A DNA stretch of 47,323 nt from Alphaproteobacteria bacterium (GTDB lineage Bacteria; Pseudomonadota; Alphaproteobacteria; SHVZ01), in assembly GCA_016869375.1 (NCBI GenBank), contig VGEH01000014.1:1-47323 (forward strand), given 5' to 3'. Under the pieces are notes generated by a model. The model was not told where the DNA came from. It searched no databases and worked only from the letters and a program-made list of their open reading frames with translations. A program made the position numbers and the translations under genes. This document shows positions 23,014-31,218 of this stretch, piece after piece (the first letter of the stretch is position 1; each line of letters begins with the position of its first letter).

Positions 23014-25179
23014 TTAGGCCTTCCTCAGATCGTGGTTCATCACCGGCAGCGTGCGGATGCGCTTGCCCGTTGCGCGGTAGATGGCGTTGAGCACGGCCGG
23101 CGCCGCGACGGCGATCGTCGGCTCGCCGACGCCGCCCCAGAAATCGCCCGAGGGCACGATCACGCATTCCACCTTCGGCATCTCGTCCATGCGCATGACG
23201 TTGTAGGTGTCGAAGTTGGTCTGCTCGATCGCGCCGTCCTTCACCGTGCATTCGCCGTAGAGCGCGGCCGAGAGCCCGTAGACGAAGGAGCCGGCGATCT
23301 GGCGCTCGATCTGCGCCGGGTTGACCGCATGGCCGCAATCGGTGGCGGCGACGATGCGGTGGATCTTGAGCTGTCCCTGCTCGCTGACCGAGACATCGGC
23401 GACGCCGGCGACGTAGCTGCCATAGCCCATGATCTGCGCCAGGCCCTGGAACACGCCCGGAGGCGCCTTGCCCCAGCCGGCCTTCTCCACCGCAGCCTCG
23501 AGCACGCGGCGATGGCGCGGCTTCAGGATCTTGCGGCGGAACTCGAGCGGGTCCTGGCCCGCCGCTTCCGCCAGCTCGTCCATGAAGCATTCCATGAAGA
23601 TGGCGTTCTGGTTCGTGTTCACGCCGCGCCAGAAGCCCGGAAGCACATGCGAGTTGCGCATCGCATGGTCGACCAGGAGGTTGTCGATGTTGTAGCCGTA
23701 GGCGCTCTCGGTACCGCCATTGTTGAAGCCCTGGAACACCACCGGGTCCATGCCGTTCTGCAGGTTCTGCGGCAGCAGCCCCGCCAGGATCGACTGGCCG
23801 GAGAGCCGCACATGCAGCCCGGCGATGTTGCCCGAGGCATCGAGGCCGCCCGTGAGCTTGCACGCCATGATCGGATGGAAGGTGCAGTGCGTCATGTCCT
23901 CTTCGCGCGACCAGATCAGCTTGATCGGCGTGCCCGGCATCTCCTTGGCGATCAGCACCGCCTGGCGGACATAGTCCGAGCGGCCGCGCCGGCCGAAGCC
24001 GCCGCCGAGCAGGGTCTTGTGGAATTCGCACTTGTTCACCGGATGGCCGGCCGCCTCGGCGGTCGCGGCCAGCGCCGCTTCGCCGTTCTGCGTCGGGCCC
24101 CAGGCCTCGCACTTGTCCGCGGTCCACAGCGCCGTGCAGTTCATCGGCTCCATGGTGGCGTGGTTCTGGTAGGGGTAGCTGTAGACGGCTTCGATCTTCT
24201 TCGCCGCCTTCTCGATCGCGCCCTTGGCATCGCCCGCCTGGTTGCCGACGAAGGCCTGGGTTGCGTTCAGGCCTTCAGCCAGCATCGCCGCGATGTCGCT
24301 GCTCGAGACCTTGCCGCCGGGGCCCGGATCCCACTCGACCGGCAGGGCTGCGAGCGCGGTGCGGGCCTGCCAGTAGGAATTCGCGATCACCGCGACGGCG
24401 CGGTTGTCGATCGCCACGACCTTCTTCACGCCAGGCATCTTCTCGACCTTGGCGGCGTCGAAGCTCTTGAGCGTACCGCCGTTGACCGGGGTGTCGCGGA
24501 TCGTCGCCGTCAGCATGCCCGGCAGCTTGAGGTCGATGCCGTAGATCTGGGCGCCGGTCAGCTTGTCGCGCGTATCCAGGCGCTTCAGGCCCTTGCCGGC
24601 GATCTTCCAGTCCTTGGCGTCCTTGAGCTTCACGTCCTTGGGCGGCTCGATCTTCGCCGCGGCGGCGGCGACCTTGCCGTAGGTCGTGGTCTTGCCGGTG
24701 CCCTTGTGCGTGATGACGCTGTTGGCGGCCGAGCATTCGGCGGCCGGCACGTTCCATTCCTTGGCGGCGGCCTGGATCAGCATCTCGCGCGCCGTGGCAC
24801 CGCCCTGGCGGACGTACAGGTTCGACTGGCGGATGCCCTGGCTGCCGCCGGTGGAGAAGTTCCCCCAGACGCGGTTGCGCGCCAGGTTCTGGCCGGGTGT
24901 CGGGTACTCGGTGGTGACCTTGGCCCAGTCGCATTCCAGCTCTTCGGCGACGAGCTGGGCGAGGCCGGTCAGCGTGCCCTGGCCCATCTCGGAGCGGGCG
25001 ATGCGGATCACGACCTTGTCGTCGGGATGGACGACGACCCAGGCGTTGATCTCCTGGACGCCGGTCTGCGCCTCGGCGCGGGAGAAGGGGACGCCGAATC
25101 CCAGCGAGAAGCCGCCGGCGACGGCGGCCGAGCTGGCGAGGAAGCTGCGGCGATTGAGAACGGCTGCGTTGGTGGTCAT
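23014..25179 (-). CDS. Molybdenum-cofactor subunit of isoquinoline 1-oxidoreductase-type hydroxylase
   Basis: A 721-residue large subunit of the xanthine-oxidase family, IorB-like branch. The N-terminus LNRRSFLASSAAVAGGFSLG is a Tat signal, so the cofactor-loaded enzyme acts in the periplasm. Family blocks include VVIRIARSEMGQGTLTGLAQ, RNRVWGNFSTGGSQGIRQSN, LLGGGFGRRGRSDYV, and near the C-terminus a VGEPTIAV block with the glutamate expected to abstract the proton. The start at 25179 is clear; upstream in-frame sequence belongs to the small-subunit region. It follows the 2Fe-2S subunit by 14 bases. Substrate is unknown (N-heterocycle or aldehyde typical). Electrons must leave through a c-type cytochrome, none of which is fused here. 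Confidence 0.88.
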   Translation of the reverse strand: MTTNAAVLNRRSFLASSAAVAGGFSLGFGVPFSRAEAQTGVQEINAWVVVHPDDKVVIRIARSEMGQGTLTGLAQLVAEELECDWAKVTTEYPTPGQNLARNRVWGNFSTGGSQGIRQSNLYVRQGGATAREMLIQAAAKEWNVPAAECSAANSVITHKGTGKTTTYGKVAAAAAKIEPPKDVKLKDAKDWKIAGKGLKRLDTRDKLTGAQIYGIDLKLPGMLTATIRDTPVNGGTLKSFDAAKVEKMPGVKKVVAIDNRAVAVIANSYWQARTALAALPVEWDPGPGGKVSSSDIAAMLAEGLNATQAFVGNQAGDAKGAIEKAAKKIEAVYSYPYQNHATMEPMNCTALWTADKCEAWGPTQNGEAALAATAEAAGHPVNKCEFHKTLLGGGFGRRGRSDYVRQAVLIAKEMPGTPIKLIWSREEDMTHCTFHPIMACKLTGGLDASGNIAGLHVRLSGQSILAGLLPQNLQNGMDPVVFQGFNNGGTESAYGYNIDNLLVDHAMRNSHVLPGFWRGVNTNQNAIFMECFMDELAEAAGQDPLEFRRKILKPRHRRVLEAAVEKAGWGKAPPGVFQGLAQIMGYGSYVAGVADVSVSEQGQLKIHRIVAATDCGHAVNPAQIERQIAGSFVYGLSAALYGECTVKDGAIEQTNFDTYNVMRMDEMPKVECVIVPSGDFWGGVGEPTIAVAAPAVLNAIYRATGKRIRTLPVMNHDLRKA

Positions 25180-25193
25180 GGCCTGTCCCTCTC

Positions 25194-25643
25194 TCAGCCT
25201 TTCGCCGCGTCGTGGATGGCGGCGCGGACCTGCTGGTAGGTGCCGCAGCGGCAGATGTTGGTCATCACCGCGTCGATCTCCTCGTCGGTCGGCTTCGGCG
25301 TCGTCTTCAGCAGCGCCGCCGCAGCCATGATCATGCCGCTCTGGCAGTAGCCGCATTGCGGCACGTCGTTGTCGAGCCAGGCCTGCTGCAGCTTGGTCAG
25401 CGTATCGCCCTGGGCGAGGCCTTCGACCGTCGTCACCTTGCGCCGGCCCACCGAGTTGAGCGGAACCTGGCAGGAGCGGTTGGCGACGCCGTCGATATGG
25501 ACGGTGCAGGAGCCGCATTGCGCGACACCGCAGCCATACTTGGTGCCGGTCAGGCCGAGATCGTCGCGCAGCACCCACAGCAGCGGCGTGCGCGGATCGG
25601 CGTTCGTATTGTAGATCTTGCCGTTGACGGTGATCGCAACCAT
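25194..25643 (-). CDS. 2Fe-2S subunit of isoquinoline 1-oxidoreductase-type hydroxylase
   Basis: A 149-residue protein with both [2Fe-2S] clusters of this family: the plant-ferredoxin type (Cys38, Cys43, Cys46, Cys58 in YGCGVAQCGSCTVH...) and the helical type (Cys97, Cys100 in CGYC; Cys131, Cys133 in CRC). No signal peptide; it is presumably exported with the Tat-targeted large subunit. It is the first gene of the seven-gene leftward run. The 189 bases upstream (25644-25832) should hold the promoter, but I see no clear operator there. Confidence 0.92.
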   Translation of the reverse strand: MVAITVNGKIYNTNADPRTPLLWVLRDDLGLTGTKYGCGVAQCGSCTVHIDGVANRSCQVPLNSVGRRKVTTVEGLAQGDTLTKLQQAWLDNDVPQCGYCQSGMIMAAAALLKTTPKPTDEEIDAVMTNICRCGTYQQVRAAIHDAAKG

Positions 25644-25832
25644 GCGTCGAGCTCCCTGCGTTTCAGCCGGCCCTCGCCGGCTCGATTTTCATGCCCAAGA
25701 GTAGTCCTCCGGGCAGGGGGGAAGTCGCTCACAATAAGGAGAGGCAAGGACTTAAAAGGCTTATCTGCCAGGGAATGCGGACGCGCGCGCGGGCGGCTTT
25801 CGCCCGCAAGCCAACGGAGATTGAGGGCGCGG

Positions 25833-26015
25833 CTAGCCCTGTTGCTTGGTGCCGGTCTCTTCGATGCCGTCGAAGGACGGTGCCGAGGCGTTGCCGAGCT
25901 CCGCCGTGGAGGAGATGAGCGCGGAGAAGTGCTGGGAGAGCGGCAGGGCGGCGAGCGCCTCGGCGACCGTGCGGTCGCGGAGGTCGATCACGACGAAGTG
26001 GCGGGGGCGCTTCAC
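25833..26015 (-). CDS. Small hypothetical protein coupled to the D,D-carboxypeptidase gene
   Basis: A 60-codon open frame (MKRPRHFVVIDLRDRTVAEA..., ending GTKQQG) whose ATG overlaps the carboxypeptidase stop as ATGA, the pattern used by real coupled genes elsewhere in this window. The first half could form a short beta-alpha unit; the second half is Ser/Glu-rich and probably disordered. No recognised family. It may be a real small protein or the remains of a C-terminal extension of the carboxypeptidase. Confidence 0.35.
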   Translation of the reverse strand: MKRPRHFVVIDLRDRTVAEALAALPLSQHFSALISSTAELGNASAPSFDGIEETGTKQQG

Positions 26016-27085
26016 GATGTCTTCCTCTTCTCCGAGGAGCGGAAGGCGACGCGCTTCACATTCTCCGGCCCGCGCCGGGCGGCGAGCTTGGTGACGCGCT
26101 CGCGTGGTGGCGGGGCCGCTGAGGGCGCCGTCGCCGGCTTGCCGGCATGAACCGGCGAGGCGAAGTCGAGATGCGCCGTGGCGGCGAGCTTCGCGCGTGC
26201 CTGCGCGGCCTCGGCCATCAGCATCTGCTCCTCGGCCGGCTTCGGCGCGGGCTTGGCGAGGCTGCGGAAGCCGTCATCGAGCAGGCTCACCATATGCGCG
26301 TCGCGTGCGCGTCCCGAGGAGCCGCCGAAGACCACGCCGATGAGGCGCCTGCCGTCGCGCTGCACCGAGGCGACGAGGTTGTAGCCCGAGGCGTTGACGT
26401 AGCCGGTCTTGATCCCGTCGGTGCCCTTGTAGGCGGCGAGCAGACGGTTGTGATTGGGATAGACGCGGCCCTTGTAGGCGAAGCTGAGCGTCGAGAAGTA
26501 GCGGTACTCGGCCGGATGGTCGCGCAGCATGGCGAGAGCCAGCAGCGCCATGTCGCGCGCCGAGGAGACCTGGAGCGGGTTCGGCAGGCCGGAGGCGTTG
26601 GCGAAGTTCGACTGGTTCATGCCGAGGTCGAAGGCGCGCTCGGTCATCCTCCTCGAGAACTCGGGCTCGGTACCGCCGATCGCCTCGGCGAGCACGGCCG
26701 CGGCATCGTTCGCCGATTTAGTGACGAGGCCGAGGATCGCCTGCTCGGTCGTGATCCTGTCGCCGGCGCGCAGGCCGAGCTCCGTCGGCGTCATCGACGC
26801 CGCATGCGCGGAGACGGGCAAATGCTGCTTGAGGTCGAGCGCGCCGCGCTTCAGCGCGTCGAAGGTCATGTAGAGCGTCATGATCTTGGTCAGGGATGCC
26901 GGGTGCAGCGTGTGGTCGGCATTGGTCGCGGCGAGCACGCGGCCGGTTTCGGCATCGACGACCAGCGAGGCGTAGCGCTCTTCGGCGATGAATTTCGGCG
27001 GCGCGGTAACGGCGTATGCATGCTGCGAGAGAGCGACCAGGACGGCGAGCGCCGCAGAGAGAATGAAGCCTTTCCGCTTGGGCAC
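26012..27085 (-). CDS. D-alanyl-D-alanine carboxypeptidase (peptidase S11)
   Basis: A 357-residue penicillin-binding protein of the DacA/DacF family, which trims the terminal D-Ala from peptidoglycan stems in the periplasm. Catalytic motifs: S-x-x-K (Ser64-Lys67 in ASLTKIM), S-x-N (Ser123-Asn125 in SANDAA), KTG (225-227). Signal peptide VPKRKGFILSAALAVLVALS ending at HAYA. I choose the GTG at 27085 because GGAGG lies 5 bases before it; an ATG at 27124 would add a long polar tail ahead of the signal sequence. The C-terminal ~80 residues are Ala/Pro/Arg-rich and lack an evident amphipathic membrane anchor. Confidence 0.88.
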   Translation of the reverse strand: MPKRKGFILSAALAVLVALSQHAYAVTAPPKFIAEERYASLVVDAETGRVLAATNADHTLHPASLTKIMTLYMTFDALKRGALDLKQHLPVSAHAASMTPTELGLRAGDRITTEQAILGLVTKSANDAAAVLAEAIGGTEPEFSRRMTERAFDLGMNQSNFANASGLPNPLQVSSARDMALLALAMLRDHPAEYRYFSTLSFAYKGRVYPNHNRLLAAYKGTDGIKTGYVNASGYNLVASVQRDGRRLIGVVFGGSSGRARDAHMVSLLDDGFRSLAKPAPKPAEEQMLMAEAAQARAKLAATAHLDFASPVHAGKPATAPSAAPPPRERVTKLAARRGPENVKRVAFRSSEKRKTS

Positions 27086-27341
27086 GTCCGCCTCCGTCGT
27101 TCGTTTCCGGAGCGGTTGTCTCATCGGAGCGGCGGGAGGCGTAGAAATCTCTGCTGAAGAATTGAAAGCGATGTATCGCGATGTTTCCGAATTGCGGCAG
27201 ATGCCGCGAGTCGCGTCACTTTGAGTAGCGAGATACCGCGCGCATGGACTTGCCACAGCGCGGATCGGAACCGGCTTGCCGCCCGTCGCTTTTTTTACCG
27301 ACAGAAGACCGGATCCGATGCGGATCCCGCTGGAGGTAAAG

Positions 27342-27527
27342 ATGAGCAAACTGGCACTTGGCGCGATTCTGGTCGCGGCGACCGCCCTCGGCGGCTGCGT
27401 GACCGACCCGTCCTATCGCAGCGGCCCGAGCTACGGCTACGTCCACAACGGCACCTTCTATGCCGATCGCAGCCCATACAATGGCGAGTTCTGGGATCGC
27501 TATTATTACGGGCCTCGCTATTACTGA
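27342..27527 (+). CDS. Small lipoprotein, tandem copy 1
   Basis: A 61-residue protein: signal peptide MSKLALGAILVAATALGGC with a lipobox (ALGGC, lipid attachment at the Cys), then a Tyr/Gly-rich tail (SYGYVHNGTFYADRSPYNGE, ending YYYGPRYY). GGAGG lies 5 bases upstream of the ATG at 27342; the frame is open further upstream but without a ribosome binding site. It is followed 89 bases on by a related lipoprotein with the same opening, a tandem duplicate. Function unknown. Confidence 0.7.
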   Translation: MSKLALGAILVAATALGGCVTDPSYRSGPSYGYVHNGTFYADRSPYNGEFWDRYYYGPRYY

Positions 27528-27616
27528 CCGCGGTATCGGCACGGGCGCAGGATTGGTGTCCGTGCCGCGTGTCATCCCGAGTTGCGCCCCATTCCGGGCG
27601 CCTCTCTGGAGGTGAC

Positions 27617-27814
27617 ATGTCCAAGCTGGTGCTGGCGGGTGCTCTGTTGGCGACGACGCTGCTCGGCGGGTGCGTCGTCTACCCGTACGGCGATCCCTAC
27701 TACGGTGCGCCCGGCGCCTATGGCTCACCCGGCTATGTCGGCGGCACGATCTATTACGAGGATCGCGGCCATCGCCGCCACCGCCACCGCCACCGCCACT
27801 ATCGAGGATGGTAG
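27617..27814 (+). CDS. Small lipoprotein, tandem copy 2, His/Arg-rich tail
   Basis: A 65-residue paralogue of the preceding gene: MSKLVLAGALLATTLLGGC signal peptide with lipobox, a Tyr/Gly/Pro-rich middle (YPYGDPYYGAPGAYGSPGY), and a tail RGHRRHRHRHRHYRGW that is almost only His and Arg. The ATG at 27617 follows GGAGGTGAC. The His/Arg tail is encoded by four copies of a 6-base repeat and could bind metal ions or anionic envelope polymers; this is inference. Confidence 0.7.
   Translation: MSKLVLAGALLATTLLGGCVVYPYGDPYYGAPGAYGSPGYVGGTIYYEDRGHRRHRHRHRHYRGW
27775..27798 (+). repeat. Hexanucleotide tandem repeat (CCGCCA)4 inside the lipoprotein gene
   Basis: Four perfect CCGCCA units encode the alternating His-Arg tail. 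Because the unit is 6 bases, slippage would lengthen or shorten the tail without breaking the frame. Confidence 0.85.
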
Positions 27815-27820
27815 GACCCC

Positions 27821-28543
27821 CTAGTGCGATAGCTTGCCGACCTCGATCGGGCGCGACGCCTGGTCGAGATCCGGCGCGATCCAATGCTCGGCGAGCGCGA
27901 TCAGCCGCGTCACCGTGAAGTTGATGGCGAGGTAGATCGCGCCGGCGACGAAGAACACCTCGAAGGCCCGGAAGGTCTCCGAGATGATCTTGTGCGCGAG
28001 CCCCGTCACTTCCATCAGCGTGATGGTCGAGACCAGCGACGTCGCCTTGATCATCAGGATGATCTCGTTGCCATAGGCGGGCAGCGCCTGGCGGAGCGCG
28101 ATCGGCGCGATGATGCGGCGATAGAGCGTGAAGCCCGACATGCCGAAGGCGCGCGCCGCCTCGATCTGCCCGTGCGGCACCGACTGCAGGCCGCCGCGTA
28201 CGATCTCGGCGCCATAGGCCGCGGTGTTGAGCAGCAGTGCCAGCAGCGCGCAGTAGTACGGCGAGCGGAAGAACCACCACACGCCCATCTCGTCGAGATA
28301 GGGGCGGAACTGGCCGAGCCCGTAATAGATCAGGAACACCTGCACCAGCAGCGGCGTGCCGCGGAAGACGAAGACGAAGCCGTCGGCGATCCATGCCAGA
28401 GGCAGGAGCCGGCTTCGCATCATCGCGGCGAGCAGGATGGCGAGGACGAGGCCGAGCCCGATCGAGGAAAACGCGAGCTGAAGCGTCAGCGGGATGCCGA
28501 CGATCAGCCTGAGAAAGCTCGTATAGAGGAAGGTGAAGTCCAT
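27821..28543 (-). CDS. Polar amino-acid ABC transporter permease (HisM/ArtM type)
   Basis: A 240-residue permease with about five membrane segments and the coupling loop EAARAFGMSGFTLYRRIIAPIALRQALPAYGN (~128-160) typical of the polar amino-acid uptake family. It is the last of four leftward genes: ATPase, binding protein, permease, permease. It starts 5 bases after the upstream permease stop. It converges with the lipoprotein gene with only 6 bases between the stops. Confidence 0.9.
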   Translation of the reverse strand: MDFTFLYTSFLRLIVGIPLTLQLAFSSIGLGLVLAILLAAMMRSRLLPLAWIADGFVFVFRGTPLLVQVFLIYYGLGQFRPYLDEMGVWWFFRSPYYCALLALLLNTAAYGAEIVRGGLQSVPHGQIEAARAFGMSGFTLYRRIIAPIALRQALPAYGNEIILMIKATSLVSTITLMEVTGLAHKIISETFRAFEVFFVAGAIYLAINFTVTRLIALAEHWIAPDLDQASRPIEVGKLSH

Positions 28544-28548
28544 CGCGC

Positions 28549-29328
28549 TCAGACCTGCCTGAGCCCGCGTGTCGCCCAGGTCTCGGCCCGGCGGAAGGCC
28601 CAGGTCGAGGCCGTGGTGAGCAGGAGATAGAAGACGACGGCGGTGATGTAGAAGACGAAGGGCTGCCGGGTGGAGCCGGCAGCGACATGCGCCTGGCGCA
28701 GCAGATCAGAGAACCGCGTCTCGTAGATCAGCACCAGGTCGCCGAGCTTGACCTCGTAGAAATAGACCGAGAGACCGACGACGGCGACGAGCGCGCTCTC
28801 CTTGAGCACGAGCTGCCAGATATTGCCCATGCCGGGCAGGCCGTAGCGCAGCACCTGCGGGCCGATGATGCGCCGGAGCAGACGCCATCCCGACATGCCG
28901 AAGGCGCGCGCCGCATCGATCTCGCCCGGCGGCACGGCGAGATAGGCGCCGCGGATGACCTCGGTCTGATAGGCGCCGGAGACGATGCCGATGGCGAGCG
29001 TGCCGGTGAGGAACCCGGGAAGGCCGATGAATCCCTGCGCACCGAATTTCTGAGCGATCGCCGTGACCATGGCGCTGCCGCCGAAATAGAAGAGATAGAT
29101 GACCAGGAGGTCGGGCACGCCGCGGAACACGGTCGTATAGACATCGGCGAGGCGCCTCGGGATGGCGCGGCGCGAGAGCTTTCCCATCGCCGCGATGGTT
29201 CCGAAGACGAGGCCGAAGAGGAAACCCGAGATCGCCACCGCGAGCGTCAGCCCGGTGGCGAAAGTCATCTCGTCGAGCCAGCCCTGCGGGCCCCATTGCA
29301 TGAGCTCGAAGAACGACTTCGGGGGCAT
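28549..29328 (-). CDS. Polar amino-acid ABC transporter permease (HisQ/ArtQ type)
   Basis: A 259-residue permease with the same architecture and coupling loop (DAARAFGMSGWRLLRRIIGPQVLRYGLPGMGN). It forms a heterodimer with the permease downstream. A 190-base gap containing a large palindrome separates it from the binding-protein gene upstream; such an element inside an operon can lower expression of the permeases relative to the abundant binding protein. Confidence 0.9.
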   Translation of the reverse strand: MPPKSFFELMQWGPQGWLDEMTFATGLTLAVAISGFLFGLVFGTIAAMGKLSRRAIPRRLADVYTTVFRGVPDLLVIYLFYFGGSAMVTAIAQKFGAQGFIGLPGFLTGTLAIGIVSGAYQTEVIRGAYLAVPPGEIDAARAFGMSGWRLLRRIIGPQVLRYGLPGMGNIWQLVLKESALVAVVGLSVYFYEVKLGDLVLIYETRFSDLLRQAHVAAGSTRQPFVFYITAVVFYLLLTTASTWAFRRAETWATRGLRQV

Positions 29329-29370
29329 GTGGTCAGAGCATCTTTCGGAACCCTTTCCCGCGTCTTACGC

Positions 29371-29467
29371 GGGGGAGGGCAGGGTGGGGGCCGAGCGAAG
29401 CGAGGATCTGTTTCGGCAACGCAGGAACGAACCTCGCTTCGCTCGGCCCCCACCCCAACCCTCCCCC
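29371..29467. repeat. REP-like palindrome within the amino-acid transporter operon
   Basis: Arms 29371-29405 and 29432-29467 are near-perfect inverted repeats (about 35 bases each, one indel and one or two mismatches) around a 26-base loop; the inner part is GGGGGCCGAGCGAAGCGAGG. A second small hairpin CCCGGC-TTCG-CCGGG follows at about 29465-29480. It lies between binding-protein and permease genes. Its G-rich outer arm resembles the element at 44972-45082, so both belong to one dispersed intergenic family. Confidence 0.8.
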
Positions 29468-29519
29468 GGCTTCGCCGGGAGAGGGGGCAAGAGGCAGAGT
29501 TGTGATCGTCTGACGAGCC

Positions 29520-30365
29520 TTACGACTTCGGCGTCATGTCGACCTTGAACCACTTCTCCGACAGCTTCTTGATCGTGCCGTCGTCGATGGCCGACTTCAC
29601 CGCGTCGTCGAAGGCGGTCTTGAGGTCCGCGTCTTCCTTGCGCAGGCCGACGGCGACGCCGAGCCCGAGCATGCCGCCGGAGAATCCCGGGCCGGCGATC
29701 ATCATGTCCTTGCCGGTCGCGGTCTCCATCGTCGCCTTCGCGGCCGAATGCGCGCCGACGGTGGCGTCGAGGCGGCCGGCGGCGAGGTCGAGGTCATGCT
29801 GCTCGGTGGTCTTGTACTCCCGGATCTCGGCGACGTCCTTGAAGTACTTCTCGGCCCAGGCGAGGTTGGTGGTCGAGCCCTGCACGCCGAGGATCTTGCC
29901 CTTGAGCATCGGCTTCAGCTCGTTGATCGCCTTCTCGGCGGCGGCGAGATCCTTGGTCAGGTTGTATTCGCCGCCCGGCATCTTCGCCAGCGGCGAAGAT
30001 TTCAGCACCATGAAGCCATGCGCGCCGGCGGCATAAGCGGTGGTGAAGTTGATCGTCTCGAGCCGGCGCGGCGTGATGTTCATGCCGGCCATGATCGCGT
30101 CGTACTTCTTCGCCTGCAGCGAGGGGATGATGCCGTCCCAGTCCTGGGCGACGAACTCGCAGTCGAACTTGGCGCGCTTGCAGAGCTCGGCACCGAGCTC
30201 GAGCTCGAAGCCTTCGAGCTTTCCCTGGCTGTTGACGAAGTTCCACGGGGCGTAGGCGCCTTCGGTCGCGATCTTGACCTTGCGCATCTGCGCGGAAGCG
30301 TCCGTCGCGGCGAGGCCGAGAACCAGCACCGCGCTGGCGACGAGAGCAAGTTTTGCAAACTTCAT
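29520..30365 (-). CDS. Polar amino-acid ABC transporter substrate-binding protein
   Basis: A 281-residue periplasmic binding protein (SBP family 3). Signal peptide MKFAKLALVASAVLVLGLAA ending TDASA. The mature part has the signature block VKIATEGAYAPWNFVNSQGKLEGFELELG, whose bound-ligand residues are typical of the Lys/Arg/Orn/His and octopine/nopaline group. The ATG at 30365 is chosen because GAGGAGG lies 5 bases upstream; an in-frame ATG 15 bases further out lacks one. The ligand is probably a basic amino acid or opine-like compound. Confidence 0.9.
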   Translation of the reverse strand: MKFAKLALVASAVLVLGLAATDASAQMRKVKIATEGAYAPWNFVNSQGKLEGFELELGAELCKRAKFDCEFVAQDWDGIIPSLQAKKYDAIMAGMNITPRRLETINFTTAYAAGAHGFMVLKSSPLAKMPGGEYNLTKDLAAAEKAINELKPMLKGKILGVQGSTTNLAWAEKYFKDVAEIREYKTTEQHDLDLAAGRLDATVGAHSAAKATMETATGKDMMIAGPGFSGGMLGLGVAVGLRKEDADLKTAFDDAVKSAIDDGTIKKLSEKWFKVDMTPKS

Positions 30366-30432
30366 GCGAAGCCTCCTCAAGGTTGTTGGCTAGGACGATA
30401 ACTCTCAATTCCTCGGTCGCGCCAGCCCTCCT

Positions 30433-31218
30433 TCAGGAGGAACGCAGCTGGCTCGAGATGAACTGCCGGCAGCGCTCGGAGCGCGGGTTGCCGAAGACCT
30501 CGGCCGGCGGCCCTTCCTCCTCGACCCGGCCCTGGTGCAGGAAGATGACGCGGCTCGCGACCTCGCGGGCGAAGGCCATCTCATGCGTGACCAGCATCAT
30601 CGTGCGGCCTTCCTCGACCAGCGTTCGGATGACGCGGAGCACGTCGCCGACCAGCTCGGGATCGAGGGAGGAGGTGGGCTCGTCGAACAGCATGAGCTGC
30701 GGGCGCATGGCGAGCGCGCGCGCGATCGCGGCGCGCTGCGCCTGGCCGCCGGAGATCTGGGACGGGTAGTGGTTGCGCTTGTCCGCCAGGCCGACCTTCT
30801 CGAGCAGCGAGAGCGCTTCCTGGGTCACCTCGGCCTTCGGCCGTCCCTGAACATGGACAGGCGCCTCGGTGACGTTCTCCAGCACGGTGAGATGGGACCA
30901 GAGATTGAAGCTCTGGAAGACCATGCCGAGCTTCTGGCGGAGCCGGTCGAGCTGCGCCTGGTCGGCCGCCTCGCGCCCGCCGCCGCGGCGGTCCTTGAGC
31001 AGGATCGGCTCGCCGGCGATGGCGACCGTGCCGCCGTCCGGCACCTCCAGCATGTTGATGCAGCGAAGCAGCGTCGACTTGCCGGAGCCGGACGATCCGA
31101 GGACCGCGATCACCTCGCCGTCATGCGCCGACAGCGTGACGCCGCGGAGCACTTCCAGCGGCCCGAAACGCTTGGTCAGCCCCTCGACCTCGACGGCCGG
31201 ACGCGCCCCGTTCTTCAT
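30433..31218 (-). CDS. Polar amino-acid ABC transporter ATP-binding protein (HisP type)
   Basis: A 261-residue ATPase: Walker A GSSGSGKST (~41-49), Q-loop VFQSFNLWSHLTV, signature ISGGQAQR, Walker B LMLFDEPTS, switch His in VTHEM. It carries the HisP-type insert (LKDRRGGGREAADQAQLDRL) before the Q-loop. It is the first gene of the leftward transport operon. The ATG at 31218 lacks a strong ribosome binding site; a start 12 codons upstream is possible. The 122-base gap to msrB (31219-31340) should hold both divergent promoters. Confidence 0.9.
   Translation of the reverse strand: MKNGARPAVEVEGLTKRFGPLEVLRGVTLSAHDGEVIAVLGSSGSGKSTLLRCINMLEVPDGGTVAIAGEPILLKDRRGGGREAADQAQLDRLRQKLGMVFQSFNLWSHLTVLENVTEAPVHVQGRPKAEVTQEALSLLEKVGLADKRNHYPSQISGGQAQRAAIARALAMRPQLMLFDEPTSSLDPELVGDVLRVIRTLVEEGRTMMLVTHEMAFAREVASRVIFLHQGRVEEEGPPAEVFGNPRSERCRQFISSQLRSS

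Noticed and set aside
22237..25239. A 1000-codon open frame on the plus strand
   Set aside because: It lies antisense to soxY, soxX and both Mo-hydroxylase subunits, whose motifs (2Fe-2S cysteines, haem sites, Tat signals) are unmistakable. High-GC codon bias keeps the opposite frame open; the translation is Arg/Gly/Ala/His-rich without family features.
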